A DNA stretch of 64,000 bases. Origin: Mycobacterium sp. OAS707 (GTDB taxonomy: Bacteria > Actinomycetota > Actinomycetes > Mycobacteriales > Mycobacteriaceae). The DNA is taken from positions 620,001-684,000 of the forward strand of contig NZ_JADBDS010000001.1 of the NCBI RefSeq assembly GCF_014873705.1, read 5' to 3'. The position numbers were made by a program, and so were the translations under genes. Every line of letters begins with the position of its first letter. Position 1 is the stretch's first letter. Positions 38,706-46,839 of the stretch are shown here, piece after piece. The notes beneath the pieces were generated by a model. The model was not told where the DNA came from, made no database searches, and saw only the letters and a program-made list of their open reading frames with translations.

Positions 38706-39587
38706 CTACAGCGTCGCCGGCCGTAGTACAACAACCGACTTCGTCCGTGACACTTGATCTTTCAGCAGCGCGATGACTCTTCCATCGGGTGCGGTCGCGG
38801 CGTAAACACCTTCGATTCCAGCGGCCGTCAGCGGCCGGCCGTGCCGCGTGTCCTCGGCCTCCGCGTCGGTCAGATCGCGGCGCGGAAACGATTGCAGGCA
38901 GGCCTCATCCAGTGAATAGCTCAGCCGGGGCCGCTCGGCGAGGTCGTCGAGCGTGGCAGCCTGATCCAGCCCGAACCGTCCGACGCGGGTGCGTCGCAAC
39001 GCGGTCAGGTGACCGCCCACACCGAGTGCCGCGCCGACATCGCGCGCCAGCGCCCGGATGTACGTGCCACTCGAACAGTCGACTTCGACGTCCACGTCGA
39101 CGATTTCGTCGTGTCGCCGGATGGCCAGCACGTCCAACCGCTCGATGCGAACATCGCGCGGTGCGAGTTCGACCGGCTGGCCTTCACGGACCAGCTTGTA
39201 GGCCCGCTTGCCGTCGACTTTGATGGCGCTGACCGCCGACGGCACCTGCGCGATCTCGCCGCGCAGCGCGCCGACCGCGTCGCCGATCTGACCGTCGGTC
39301 ACGGCGCTGGCCGAAACAGATTGCAGCACTTCACCTTCCGCATCTTCGGTCGAGGTGGTCTGGCCGAGTCGGATGGTGGCGGCGTAGGACTTGTCGGTGG
39401 TGGTCAGCAGGCCGAGGATCTTGGTGGCCCGTTCGATGCCGACGACGAGCACACCGGTGGCCATCGGGTCCAACGTGCCCGCGTGCCCGACCTTGCGGGT
39501 GCCGAAGATGCGCCTGCAGCGGCCCACCACGTCATGGCTGGTGATGCCTGCGGGCTTGTCGACGACGACAATCCCGGCGTCGGTCAT
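38706..39587 (-). CDS. truB: tRNA pseudouridine(55) synthase
   Basis: This 293-residue enzyme isomerises uridine 55 in the tRNA T loop. Domain markers are [14 protein letters not shown] at the N-terminus and the catalytic [20 protein letters not shown], with Asp in GTLDP. The C-terminal PUA-like region ends the protein. The ATG at 39587 overlaps the pptT stop (ATGA). Frame continues upstream only as shadow sequence. Synteny matches Rv2793c. Confidence 0.97.
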   Translation of the reverse strand: MTDAGIVVVDKPAGITSHDVVGRCRRIFGTRKVGHAGTLDPMATGVLVVGIERATKILGLLTTTDKSYAATIRLGQTTSTEDAEGEVLQSVSASAVTDGQIGDAVGALRGEIAQVPSAVSAIKVDGKRAYKLVREGQPVELAPRDVRIERLDVLAIRRHDEIVDVDVEVDCSSGTYIRALARDVGAALGVGGHLTALRRTRVGRFGLDQAATLDDLAERPRLSYSLDEACLQSFPRRDLTDAEAEDTRHGRPLTAAGIEGVYAATAPDGRVIALLKDQVSRTKSVVVLRPATL

Positions 39588-40258
39588 AACACGATCGCCG
39601 TCAACGCCAGGCCGTCGCGAACCGACCAACGTCCCGACAACGTGTCCAGCGGAGGGCCCGACTCGGCGGCCGGATCGATCAGGATGCGCGATTCGAACGT
39701 GCCAGCAGTGCCGCTGTCGTCGACGCCGAAGGTGATGTGGGCGTCTTCGAAGCCAAGCCAGCGATGCGTCAGCGGAAACCACGCCTTGTACGTCGCCTCC
39801 TTGGCACAGAACAGGATTCGATCCCAATACAGAGCCACAGGCAGCTCCTGCAGCTCCGCACGTTCGATCGGCAGGCTCACCGCGTCGAGCACACCCTTTG
39901 GCAGCACGTCGTGCGGTTCAGCGTCGATGCCCACCGAGCGCACCGCACCGATCCTGCCGACGGCCGCACCGCGAAACCCTGTGCAGTGGGTGAGGCTACC
40001 GGTCAGGCCGTCGGGCCAACAGGGTTCGCCCTTGTCCCCCTTGAGAATCGGCACCGGCGGCACACCCAGCTCCCCTAACGCCTGCCGCGCGCAATGCCGT
40101 ACGGTGATGAATTCGTTGCGCCGCTTGGCCACCGATTTCGCGATCAGTGGCTCCTCTTCCGGCAGCGGCGCCAATCCCGGTGGGTCGTCATACAATTCGG
40201 CGGCCGCCAGGCTGTCGACGCCGGGCAGCACCGCGGCGAGCAGCGGGGCGGCCGTCAT
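39584..40258 (-). CDS. pptT: 4'-phosphopantetheinyl transferase PptT
   Basis: This 224-residue Sfp-type enzyme attaches the phosphopantetheine arm of CoA to carrier proteins of polyketide synthases, nonribosomal peptide synthetases and type I FAS, including those making mycolic acids and siderophores. Signatures are [25 protein letters not shown] (Mg-binding Asp and Glu) and [24 protein letters not shown]. The ATG overlaps the phosphoesterase stop (ATGA). In M. tuberculosis the neighbour Rv2795c opposes PptT by removing the arm, and the pair is conserved here. Confidence 0.96.
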   Translation of the reverse strand: MTAAPLLAAVLPGVDSLAAAELYDDPPGLAPLPEEEPLIAKSVAKRRNEFITVRHCARQALGELGVPPVPILKGDKGEPCWPDGLTGSLTHCTGFRGAAVGRIGAVRSVGIDAEPHDVLPKGVLDAVSLPIERAELQELPVALYWDRILFCAKEATYKAWFPLTHRWLGFEDAHITFGVDDSGTAGTFESRILIDPAAESGPPLDTLSGRWSVRDGLALTAIVL

Positions 40259-41205
40259 GACTGCCTGGACCTGATGCGCTCTTGCACCTTCTCCGCATGG
40301 TCGCGCATTTCCTGGGTGATCTGGAAGTGACCGCCGAACTCGTTGAGGTAGCCGGGTGCGTACTTCGGGTCGGGCAGGATCTGGCGCAACCATCGATATG
40401 GCTTGCGGCGCCGCCATTCTCGCGGATAACCGACCGACACCTCTTCGTGGCGGACCCCGTCATACCAGGTGGTGCGTGGAATGTGCAGATGGCCGTACAC
40501 CGAGCAGATCGCGTTGTAGCGGGTGTGCCAGTCGGCGGTCGCCGTTGTGCCGCACCACAACGAGAACTCCGGGTAGAACATCGCGTCGCAGGGTTCGCGG
40601 ACCAGCGGGAAATGGTTCACCAAGACCGTCTGGTCCATCCAGTCGAGGTCTTCGAGTCGCTTGCGGGTGTAGGCCACTCGCTCGCGGCACCACGCATCGC
40701 GGGTGGCATATGGCTCCGCGGAGAGCAGGAACTCGTCGGTGCCGACGACGTTGCGCTCGCGGGCGATCGCCAGCCCCTCCGCCTTGGTGGCCGCGCCATC
40801 CGGCAGAAACGTGTAGTCGTACAGCAGGAACATCGGCACGATGGTCGCCGGGCCGCCCTCCTCCGTCCACACCGGGAAGGGGTGTTCGGGGGTGATGATG
40901 CCCATCTCGTCGCACATGTTGACGAAGTAGTCGTAGCGGGCCTTGCCGAAGATCTGCATCGGATCGCGGTTGGTTGTCCACAGTTCGTGGTTGCCTGGCA
41001 CCCAGATCACCTTGGCGAAGCGCTTGCGCAGAAGGTCGAGCGACCAGTGCACCTCGTCGGTTCGCTCCGCCACATCTCCCGCGACGATCAGCCAGTCGTC
41101 GGGCGTGGACGGATGCAGGGACTCCGTGACCGGCTTGTTGCCGGTGTGACCGGTGTGGAGGTCGCTGATCGCCCATAGCGTGGGTCGGCGGCCGTCTCGC
41201 GTCAC
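40255..41205 (-). CDS. Metallophosphoesterase (PptH-like, Rv2795c family)
   Basis: This 316-residue calcineurin-like phosphoesterase has all five metal motifs: AISDLHTGHTGN, VAGDVAER, VPGNHELW, VNHFPL and YGHLHIPRT. Its M. tuberculosis counterpart, PptH, is reported to hydrolyse phosphopantetheine from carrier proteins, the reverse of PptT. The GTG at 41205 gives the length closest to the family; a TTG at 41250 would add 15 unlikely residues. It overlaps pptT by 4 bases and so is stoichiometrically coupled to its antagonist. Confidence 0.92.
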   Translation of the reverse strand: MTRDGRRPTLWAISDLHTGHTGNKPVTESLHPSTPDDWLIVAGDVAERTDEVHWSLDLLRKRFAKVIWVPGNHELWTTNRDPMQIFGKARYDYFVNMCDEMGIITPEHPFPVWTEEGGPATIVPMFLLYDYTFLPDGAATKAEGLAIARERNVVGTDEFLLSAEPYATRDAWCRERVAYTRKRLEDLDWMDQTVLVNHFPLVREPCDAMFYPEFSLWCGTTATADWHTRYNAICSVYGHLHIPRTTWYDGVRHEEVSVGYPREWRRRKPYRWLRQILPDPKYAPGYLNEFGGHFQITQEMRDHAEKVQERIRSRQS

Positions 41206-41251
41206 AACCGACCAGCCTACTTGCGATACGGTGAGCACCCGGACCCGCAAC

Positions 41252-41265
41252 TAGAACATGTTCCT
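41252..41265. promoter_or_regulatory. KstR-like palindrome
   Basis: TAGAACATGTTCCT contains the perfect 10-base palindrome GAACATGTTC (41254-41263). It fits the KstR operator TnnAACnnGTTnnA except for the final base. KstR is the TetR-family repressor of cholesterol catabolism in mycobacteria. The site lies 71 bases before the start of the DUF3558-like gene and 47 bases before the divergent phosphoesterase. Confidence 0.6.
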
Positions 41266-41335
41266 GTTTCCCGTCCGGGCGGCAGCGGCGGGCCGCTACA
41301 CTCCCCGCAGGGTCGGGACGAATGTGAGGGGTGTG

Positions 41336-41905
41336 ATGGTCGCCAAACTTCGCCTGCTGTCCGCGCTGTGCGCGCTGGTCGCGGCGGTGCTCATGGTCTG
41401 GCAGTCGAACCCGTCGGGCCCACTGCGGGTCGAGGCGACCGATATCCCGATGACCAATGTCACCACGTCCATCAAGTGGCCGGTGGTCGATACCGTCGAC
41501 CCGAAGCCCTTCGATCCCTGTCAGGACATTCCGATCGACGTGATTCAGCGGATCGGCCTGGCCGCCACACCTCCCACGCCCGAGGAAGGCCTGCGCTGCC
41601 ACTTCGACGCCGGGAACTACCAAATGGCGGTCGAGGCGTTCGTCTGGCGAACCTACGAGGAAACGATCCCGCCCGATGCCCTCGAGCTGGACATCAACGG
41701 GCACCGCGCGGCGCAGTACTGGATCATGAAGCCGACCGACTGGAACGACCGGTGGTGGATTACGTGCGCCATCGCCTACAAGACCAGCTACGGCGTCATC
41801 CAGCAGACACTGTTCTACTCCCCGATCTACGCCGCCGATGACGTCGACTGCCTGCAGACCAACCTGCAGCGCGGCCGCGAGCTGAGCAACTACTACAAGT
41901 TCTAG
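41336..41905 (+). CDS. DUF3558-like exported protein
   Basis: This 189-residue protein starts MVAKLRLLSALCALVAAVLMVWQS, an uncleaved signal anchor or signal peptide without a clear lipobox. The exported domain contains DPCQDIPIDVIQRIGL, the DPC...I...GL pattern of DUF3558, and later Cys residues (LRCHFD, ITCAIAY, DVDCLQT) that could pair. GAGGGG lies before the ATG, which decides this start. Position and length match M. tuberculosis Rv2799. A KstR-like site precedes it. Function unknown. Confidence 0.75.
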   Translation: MVAKLRLLSALCALVAAVLMVWQSNPSGPLRVEATDIPMTNVTTSIKWPVVDTVDPKPFDPCQDIPIDVIQRIGLAATPPTPEEGLRCHFDAGNYQMAVEAFVWRTYEETIPPDALELDINGHRAAQYWIMKPTDWNDRWWITCAIAYKTSYGVIQQTLFYSPIYAADDVDCLQTNLQRGRELSNYYKF

Positions 41906-41920
41906 GGCGGTCCGCTTCCG

Positions 41921-41926
41921 TAGAAT
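41921..41926 (+). promoter_or_regulatory. -10 element of leaderless CocE-type gene
   Basis: TAGAAT matches the mycobacterial -10 consensus and lies 7 bases before the GTG at 41934. Transcription would begin at the start codon, and no ribosome site is present. This suggests an internal promoter distinct from that of the upstream gene. Confidence 0.6.
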
Positions 41927-41933
41927 TTGTTAG

Positions 41934-43628
41934 GTGACCGCAGTAACCACCGCTCCTTCGTCGTCACCGCTTCGCTCCACAGTCAAGAAGTACGCGGGCC
42001 GCGCGGTCAGCACGCTGCTGAAGCTGCCGCCACACACCACCGACTACCGGGTCAACCGCGGCCTGCGAGTACCGATGCGCGATGGCATCGAGTTGATCGC
42101 CGACCACTACGAACCTCTGACGGGCGGCCCGGCAGGCACACTTCTGATCCGCGGGCCGTACGGTCGGGGCTGGCCGTTCTCGACGTTGTTCGCGCACATC
42201 TATGCGACACGTGGCTATCACGTCGTCTTCCAAAGCGTCAGAGGCACATTCGGCTCCGGTGGTGAGTTCGATCCGATGGTCAACGAGATCGCCGACGGCG
42301 CGGACACCGCAGCATGGCTGCGGGACCAACCGTGGTTCACCGGGTCATTCGCCACTGTGGGAGTCTCGTACCTCGGCTTCACCCAGTGGGCGCTGCTCAC
42401 CGATCCGCCACCCGAGATGACGGCCGCGGTCATCACCGTCGGCCCGCACGACCTGAGCGGCCCACGCTGGGGTACCGGATCGTTCGGCCTCAACGACTTC
42501 CTCGGCTGGTCCGACATGGTCGCCCACCAGGAGGAGCCCCGCGGTATCCGCGCCCTCGTCCGCCAGGTACGCGCGCGACGTGCGCTGGCTCGAGCGACGG
42601 GCGCGCTGCCGGTCGGGGAATCGGGCCGCACGCTGTTGGGCACTGGCGCACCGTGGTTCGAGTCGTGGCTCGAGCATCCCGAGTACGACGACCCGCACTG
42701 GGCGCCGCTGCAGTTGCACCAGGCGCTGGAACGCACGCAGATCCCGGTGCTGCTGCTCAGCGGGTGGCAGGACGTGTTCCTCGAGCAGACGCTGGCGCAG
42801 TATCAACGCCTGCGCGAACGCCACGTGCCGGTCGCCGTCACGATCGGGCCGTGGACCCACACCCAGATGACGACCAAGGGCGCACCGACGGTCATCCGGG
42901 AATCGTTGGAGTGGTTGGACGCTCACCTGGCGGGCACCCGACAGGTGACGCGCAAGCCGGTGCGAATCCACGTCAACGGCCACGGCTGGCAGGAGCTCGA
43001 CGACTGGCCGCCCACGATGCCCGAGCATGTGTTGTATCTGCGGCCTGCTGGCCACCTCGGCGCCGCCGCGCCCGATCAGGACACTCCCCCGTCGAGTTTC
43101 ACCTACGACCCCGGCGACCCGACGCCGAGCGTCGGCGGTCGGCTGCTGTCGCCAGAAGGCGGCTACCGCAACGACACTCGACTTGCCGAACGCGCGGACG
43201 TTTTGACGTTCATCACCGACCCGCTGCTTGCGGATCTCTACGCCGTCGGAACTCCGTTGCTGCACCTGTCGCATTCGTGTGACAACCGCTACAACGACCT
43301 GTTCGTCCGGATCAGCGAGGTGGACGCACGCGGGCGGTCGCGCAATGTGAGCGATGGATATGTCTGCGGGACAACGGATTCGCGTAACATTCGGATTGAG
43401 CTCGACGCGATCGCCCACCGTTTCCGCGCAGGGACCCGCATCCGGGTGCTGATCGCGGGCGGATCTCATCCGAGGTTCGCCCGCAATCTCGGCACCGGGG
43501 AGCCGCTGAGCAGCGGTCGACACCTCGCGGCGGCAACGCACACCGTGCATCTCGGTGAGGGTGGTACGTCGCGACTGGTGCTGCCCGCCGGCCCGCGTCC
43601 ACCGTCTGCTCAGTCGTTCAAAATGTAA
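41934..43628 (+). CDS. CocE/NonD-family alpha/beta hydrolase (X-Pro peptidase-like)
   Basis: This 564-residue enzyme combines an alpha/beta hydrolase domain with the C-terminal jelly-roll typical of CocE and X-prolyl dipeptidyl aminopeptidases. The N-terminus has VPMRDGIELIADHYEP and RGPYGRGWPF. The nucleophile elbow is GVSYLGFTQWA near residue 145. The acid/His region includes LLSGWQDVFLEQT and TIGPWTHTQM. The C-terminal domain includes RISEVDARGRSRNVSDGYV. Such enzymes cleave esters or acyl-proline bonds. Its last 19 bases overlap the convergent secreted-protein gene. Confidence 0.9.
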   Translation: MTAVTTAPSSSPLRSTVKKYAGRAVSTLLKLPPHTTDYRVNRGLRVPMRDGIELIADHYEPLTGGPAGTLLIRGPYGRGWPFSTLFAHIYATRGYHVVFQSVRGTFGSGGEFDPMVNEIADGADTAAWLRDQPWFTGSFATVGVSYLGFTQWALLTDPPPEMTAAVITVGPHDLSGPRWGTGSFGLNDFLGWSDMVAHQEEPRGIRALVRQVRARRALARATGALPVGESGRTLLGTGAPWFESWLEHPEYDDPHWAPLQLHQALERTQIPVLLLSGWQDVFLEQTLAQYQRLRERHVPVAVTIGPWTHTQMTTKGAPTVIRESLEWLDAHLAGTRQVTRKPVRIHVNGHGWQELDDWPPTMPEHVLYLRPAGHLGAAAPDQDTPPSSFTYDPGDPTPSVGGRLLSPEGGYRNDTRLAERADVLTFITDPLLADLYAVGTPLLHLSHSCDNRYNDLFVRISEVDARGRSRNVSDGYVCGTTDSRNIRIELDAIAHRFRAGTRIRVLIAGGSHPRFARNLGTGEPLSSGRHLAAATHTVHLGEGGTSRLVLPAGPRPPSAQSFKM

Positions 43629-43855
43629 GTGGGCGAGTCGTATTGGCCCCAGACAATCGGAGCCGAAACGGGTGCCGGTTCGACCTGGATCGCAATGTGG
43701 CCCGGATGCTCGATGGTGATCGTCGTCGCGGGGTGCGGATCGAGGTTCGATGCCGCCTGCGCGGTCCCTGCCCCGATCAGCAGCGCGGGTGCCGCGACAA
43801 TCGCAGTGCCGACGACGCCTGCCGCAAACCTGTTCCGAATCTTGGTGACGTTCAT
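43610..43855 (-). CDS. 81-residue exported protein under an ECF-like promoter
   Basis: This 81-residue protein starts MNVTKIRNRFAAGVVGTAIVAAPALLIGAGTAQAASN, with a clear signal peptide and AQA-A cleavage. The mature 45 residues (LDPHPATTITIEHPGHIAIQVEPAPVSAPIVWGQYDSPTYILND) contain no Cys. AAGGAGAG lies 6 bases before the ATG. An AAAAGTGT-N22-TCCTACC element lies 47 bases upstream, shared with two other exported or membrane proteins nearby. Function unknown; it is probably released at the envelope. Confidence 0.75.
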   Translation of the reverse strand: MNVTKIRNRFAAGVVGTAIVAAPALLIGAGTAQAASNLDPHPATTITIEHPGHIAIQVEPAPVSAPIVWGQYDSPTYILND

Positions 43856-43902
43856 GGGTGCTCTCCTTGATGTGGCGCTGCCCCCGACGGGCTGCGTGTA
43901 CA

Positions 43903-43939
43903 GGTAGGAGGAGCGACCCAGTGCGGGTCTGACACTTTT
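43903..43939 (-). promoter_or_regulatory. ECF-like promoter motif (site C)
   Basis: On the minus strand, AAAAGTGT (43939-43932) is followed after exactly 22 bases by TCCTACC (43909-43903). TCGAA precedes it, identical to site B. The element ends 47 bases before the exported 81-residue gene. It is one of three copies with the same spacing within 6 kb. Confidence 0.72.
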
Positions 43940-43979
43940 TTCGAAAGACTTTTCCTGACCGGGCAGAACGGGCCGGTGG

Positions 43980-44525
43980 TCAACCCACCGAACTACGCAC
44001 GCGATCGGCGATTTCGGCCAGCGTCGCCGCGTCGTGCACCGGCGGCGCCCAGTCCGGGTCGACCGGCAGCGGAACCCAACTCTTACAACCTGCGTACTCG
44101 GGCGCGCGCTCCAGTCGAACGGGCTCGACCAGCGGACAGGCCTGCACGACAAGCACGGTCAGCCGGTGCTTTGGCCGAAAGTCGAGCCGGTCTTCTTTGA
44201 CGGATTCGGCTGTCCAGATGTGCAGCGACGCGATCTCATCGAGCACGTCGGGCCGGTTGACTTCAACGGCGGCAACCACTTTCGCGCCTGCCCGCACCAC
44301 CAGCGCATCGTCGGTGCTGTCTGCGGCCGCCACGGCCAGCAGGTCGCGGTGTTCGGGGCGCACCCGTTCGGCGTGGCTGTGGGCGACTGTCGGAAACAGC
44401 AGGAAGCGCGAAGCTGCGACATCGAAGCGCTTTTCGTGGATGCCGCCCTTGCGCAGCAGAATCGTTTGCCTGCCGTCGAGCAACGCGTGTACCGCAGCGC
44501 TCCACTCCTTGAGGGCCGCCGTCAT
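43980..44525 (-). CDS. DUF1802-family protein
   Basis: This 181-residue protein begins MTAALKEWSAAVHALLDGRQTILLRKGGIHEKRFDV, which is the DUF1802 opening (KEW...L..G.Q.ILLRKGGI.E). FLLFPTVAHSHAERVRPEHR and FRPKHRLTVLVVQACPLVEP follow. No catalytic residues are known for the family. Its ATG overlaps the DUF2277 stop (ATGA), so both small genes form a unit divergent from echA. Confidence 0.83.
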   Translation of the reverse strand: MTAALKEWSAAVHALLDGRQTILLRKGGIHEKRFDVAASRFLLFPTVAHSHAERVRPEHRDLLAVAAADSTDDALVVRAGAKVVAAVEVNRPDVLDEIASLHIWTAESVKEDRLDFRPKHRLTVLVVQACPLVEPVRLERAPEYAGCKSWVPLPVDPDWAPPVHDAATLAEIADRVRSSVG

Positions 44526-44788
44526 GTGGCTGCGAGCCTGGCCCGCACCTCCGGCCGACGCAGTGGCGGAACGGTCTTCGGCGGCTGGCGTCGCGGCGCC
44601 AGGCCTGCCAACAGCCGGGTGGTGACCTCGGCGACTTCGGCGACCGCGGCCTCGAAGACCTCGACATTGGCGCCCGTCGGGCGGGTCATGCCGCTGACCT
44701 TGCGAACGTATTGGCGGGCCGCGGCCTCGATCTCCTCAGCCGTCGCCGCCGGTTCCAGGCCACGTAGCTCCGTGATGTTTCGGCACAT
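44522..44788 (-). CDS. DUF2277-family protein
   Basis: This 88-residue protein starts MCRNITELRGLEPAATAEEIEAAARQYVRKVSGM, which is the characteristic DUF2277 motif. A charged tail (residues 60-88) follows. Function unknown. It lies upstream of and overlaps DUF1802. Its start is only 23 bases from the divergent echA start, so both genes share a very compact promoter region. Confidence 0.85.
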   Translation of the reverse strand: MCRNITELRGLEPAATAEEIEAAARQYVRKVSGMTRPTGANVEVFEAAVAEVAEVTTRLLAGLAPRRQPPKTVPPLRRPEVRARLAAT

Positions 44789-44799
44789 GACCCCCACGA

Positions 44800-44805
44800 T
44801 AGATT
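44800..44805 (+). promoter_or_regulatory. -10 element of leaderless echA-type gene
   Basis: TAGATT matches TAnnnT and ends 6 bases before the ATG at 44812. The 23-base divergent gap leaves no room for a ribosome site on this strand, which supports leaderless transcription. Confidence 0.6.
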
Positions 44806-44811
44806 CCATCC

Positions 44812-45573
44812 ATGACCAACAACACCGACGTACTGCGCATCGAAACGCAGGACCGGGTCCGGACGCTGACGCTGAACCGCCCGCAGTCCCGCAATGCGTT
44901 GTCTGCCGAACTGCGCACGCGTTTCTTCGGCGCGCTGCGCGATGCAGAGGCCGACGCGGACGTCGACGTCGTCATCGTCACCGGCGCCGACCCGGTGTTC
45001 TGCGCCGGCTTGGACCTCAAGGAATTGGGCGATACCAAGCAGTTGCCCGACATCTCGCCGCAGTGGCCGCCGATGGCCAAGCCGGTGATCGGCGCGATCA
45101 ACGGTGCAGCCGTGACCGGCGGGCTGGAAATCGCGCTGTACTGCGACATCCTGATCGCCTCGGAGCAGGCCCGCTTCGCCGACACCCACGCCCGCGTCGG
45201 GCTGCTGCCCACCTGGGGGCTCAGCGTCCGGTTGCCGCAGAAAGTCGGCGTCGGGCTGGCCCGTCGGATGAGCTTGACCGGTGACTATCTGTCTGCGGCC
45301 GACGCGCTGCGAGCCGGGCTGGTGACCGAGGTGGTTCCGCACGACGAGTTGCTGCCGACGGCGCGAAAGGTCGCCGCGTCGATCGTCGGCAACAATCAGA
45401 ACGCGGTGCGTGCGCTGCTCGCGTCGTATCACCGCATCGACGCGTCGCAGACCGACGCGGGCCTGTGGATCGAGGCGGCCTCGGCCAAGCAGTGGATGAG
45501 TTCGGCCACCGGTGACGACATCGCCGCCAACCGCGACGCGGTGCTGCAGCGGGGACGGGCGCAAGTGCGATGA
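44812..45573 (+). CDS. Enoyl-CoA hydratase/isomerase-family protein (EchA)
   Basis: This 253-residue crotonase-fold protein has LTLNRPQSRNALSAELR, the oxyanion hole segments VFCAGLDLKEL and GAAVTGGLEIALYCDILIASE, and the C-terminal VVPHDELLPTARKVAASI. In canonical hydratase two Glu residues activate water. One lies in GGLEIAL, but the second position reads THARVG, where His replaces Glu. Activity may therefore be isomerase-like or changed. The position matches M. tuberculosis echA16 (Rv2831c). Its stop overlaps the next methyltransferase start (ATGA). Confidence 0.88.
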   Translation: MTNNTDVLRIETQDRVRTLTLNRPQSRNALSAELRTRFFGALRDAEADADVDVVIVTGADPVFCAGLDLKELGDTKQLPDISPQWPPMAKPVIGAINGAAVTGGLEIALYCDILIASEQARFADTHARVGLLPTWGLSVRLPQKVGVGLARRMSLTGDYLSAADALRAGLVTEVVPHDELLPTARKVAASIVGNNQNAVRALLASYHRIDASQTDAGLWIEAASAKQWMSSATGDDIAANRDAVLQRGRAQVR

Positions 45574-46136
45574 ACAAGGCACACGAGGCGTGCGGCAGCG
45601 ACGAATGGCGGCAGGCGATCCGAGAGGTCATCCTGCCGTGGGCATTGGGCGAGACCGATCTCGGCGACAACGTGCTCGAGGTCGGCCCCGGTTACGGCGC
45701 GACGACCGATGTGTTGAGCCAGTCGGCGCAGCGGCTCACGTCGGTCGAGATCGACGACCAGCTCGCCGCGATGCTGACGGACCGGTTCGCCGACGTGCCG
45801 TCGGTGCACATCGTGCACGGCGACGCGACGTCGCTCGACTACGCCGACGACAGTTTCACCGGCGCGGCCTGCTTCACGATGCTGCATCACGTGCCGACCG
45901 TTGAGCTGCAGGACAAGCTGTTCGCCGAGGTGGCCCGGGTGCTGCGGCCCGGCGGTGCGCTGGTGGCCAGCGACAGCCTGGGCAGCGACGAGCTCGCGGC
46001 ACATCACGAGGACGACACCTACAACCCGGTCGATCCGTCGTCGCTGCCATCCCGGCTGGCAGACGCCGGGTTTGAGCAGATAGACGTGCGCACCAACGAG
46101 TTCGGCTGGGCCGTGATCGCGCGCGCGAAGAAATAG
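45570..46136 (+). CDS. Class I SAM-dependent methyltransferase (UbiE-like)
   Basis: This 188-residue enzyme has motif I NVLEVGPGYGATTDVLSQ near residue 32, motif II TSVEIDD, then HGDATSLDYADDSFTGAACFTMLHHV and ARVLRPGGALVASDS. It is short and resembles small-molecule or lipid methyltransferases. Translation is coupled to the EchA-type gene by an ATGA overlap. The substrate is unknown. An ECF-like promoter for the following genes begins 9 bases after its stop. Confidence 0.88.
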   Translation: MNKAHEACGSDEWRQAIREVILPWALGETDLGDNVLEVGPGYGATTDVLSQSAQRLTSVEIDDQLAAMLTDRFADVPSVHIVHGDATSLDYADDSFTGAACFTMLHHVPTVELQDKLFAEVARVLRPGGALVASDSLGSDELAAHHEDDTYNPVDPSSLPSRLADAGFEQIDVRTNEFGWAVIARAKK

Positions 46137-46144
46137 TTCCGCAG

Positions 46145-46181
46145 AAAAGTGTGCGAGGAGCGCGTGGTCGGCGCTCCTACC
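46145..46181 (+). promoter_or_regulatory. ECF-like promoter motif (site A)
   Basis: AAAAGTGT (46145-46152), 22 bases, then TCCTACC (46175-46181). The ATG of the Pro-rich membrane protein is 49 bases downstream, preceded by GAGGA. That gene is coupled to the first fused sigma factor, so this site would produce positive feedback if recognised by it. Confidence 0.75.
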
Positions 46182-46230
46182 TGTAACCGCAGCCCAACCG
46201 GGGCGGCGCAAGCACACCGAGGAACCAGCC

Positions 46231-46839
46231 ATGACCACCGCGTACGACACCGACCCGAATGCTCACACCGTTGCCGCCGCGTGGGCGTCGAGCCCGCTCG
46301 GCCGGCCCGATCACGAAGTCGATGACGGCGTCACGCCGGACGCGCCGCGCTCAAATGGCAAGCACGCCGTCCTCGCGTTCGCGTTGGCAGGCGGGATCGG
46401 TGTCGGCGCCGCACTGGCATTGACGTTCGTCGACCTGACACCGGCTGATGACGTGGTCGTCGTACCGGGCAGCACGGCGCCGCAACCCGCCGTGGTCGTC
46501 GCGCCGACCACGCAGGCGCCGCTGCCGACGATCGTTGCGACGGCTCCAGTCGCTGCGCCTGCCGTCGTCACCCCGCCCGCGAACGTGCCCACTTCGCCCG
46601 CGGCGACCACGGTGGTCGAGATCCCGACCCCGGCGCCTGCCGATGAGCCCGAGATCAACGAACCCCTGCCCACGTCGGTTTTTCCGAAACCCCTACCGCC
46701 AGGACCCGGCGACTTCGAACAGCCCGAGCCGCAGCCGCCGGTGGATTTTCCCGACCTGCCCAAGGCGCCGGTGCCGAAACCCGATCCGAAGCCGGAGCCG
46801 CCGTCGGGCATCGTCCCGGATCTCGGGCTGTCGTCGTGA
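46231..46839 (+). CDS. Single-span membrane protein with Pro-rich outer tail
   Basis: This 202-residue protein has a short polar N-terminus, one transmembrane helix near residues 44-66 (HAVLAFALAGGIGVGAALALTF), and a long Pro/Val/Thr/Glu-rich tail (residues 70-202) with PTTQAPLPT, PEPQPPVDF and PKPDPKPEPP runs. The layout repeats the C-terminal part of the neighbouring fused sigma factors but without sigma or zinc domains. The stop overlaps the next GTG start (GTGA), coupling synthesis. It may be a partner, co-sensor or wall-spanning stalk. Function unknown. Confidence 0.8.
   Translation: MTTAYDTDPNAHTVAAAWASSPLGRPDHEVDDGVTPDAPRSNGKHAVLAFALAGGIGVGAALALTFVDLTPADDVVVVPGSTAPQPAVVVAPTTQAPLPTIVATAPVAAPAVVTPPANVPTSPAATTVVEIPTPAPADEPEINEPLPTSVFPKPLPPGPGDFEQPEPQPPVDFPDLPKAPVPKPDPKPEPPSGIVPDLGLSS

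Noticed and set aside
41252..41265. LexA SOS box
   Set aside because: Mycobacterial LexA sites need GAAC-N4-GTTC; here the half-sites are only 2 bases apart, which fits KstR better.
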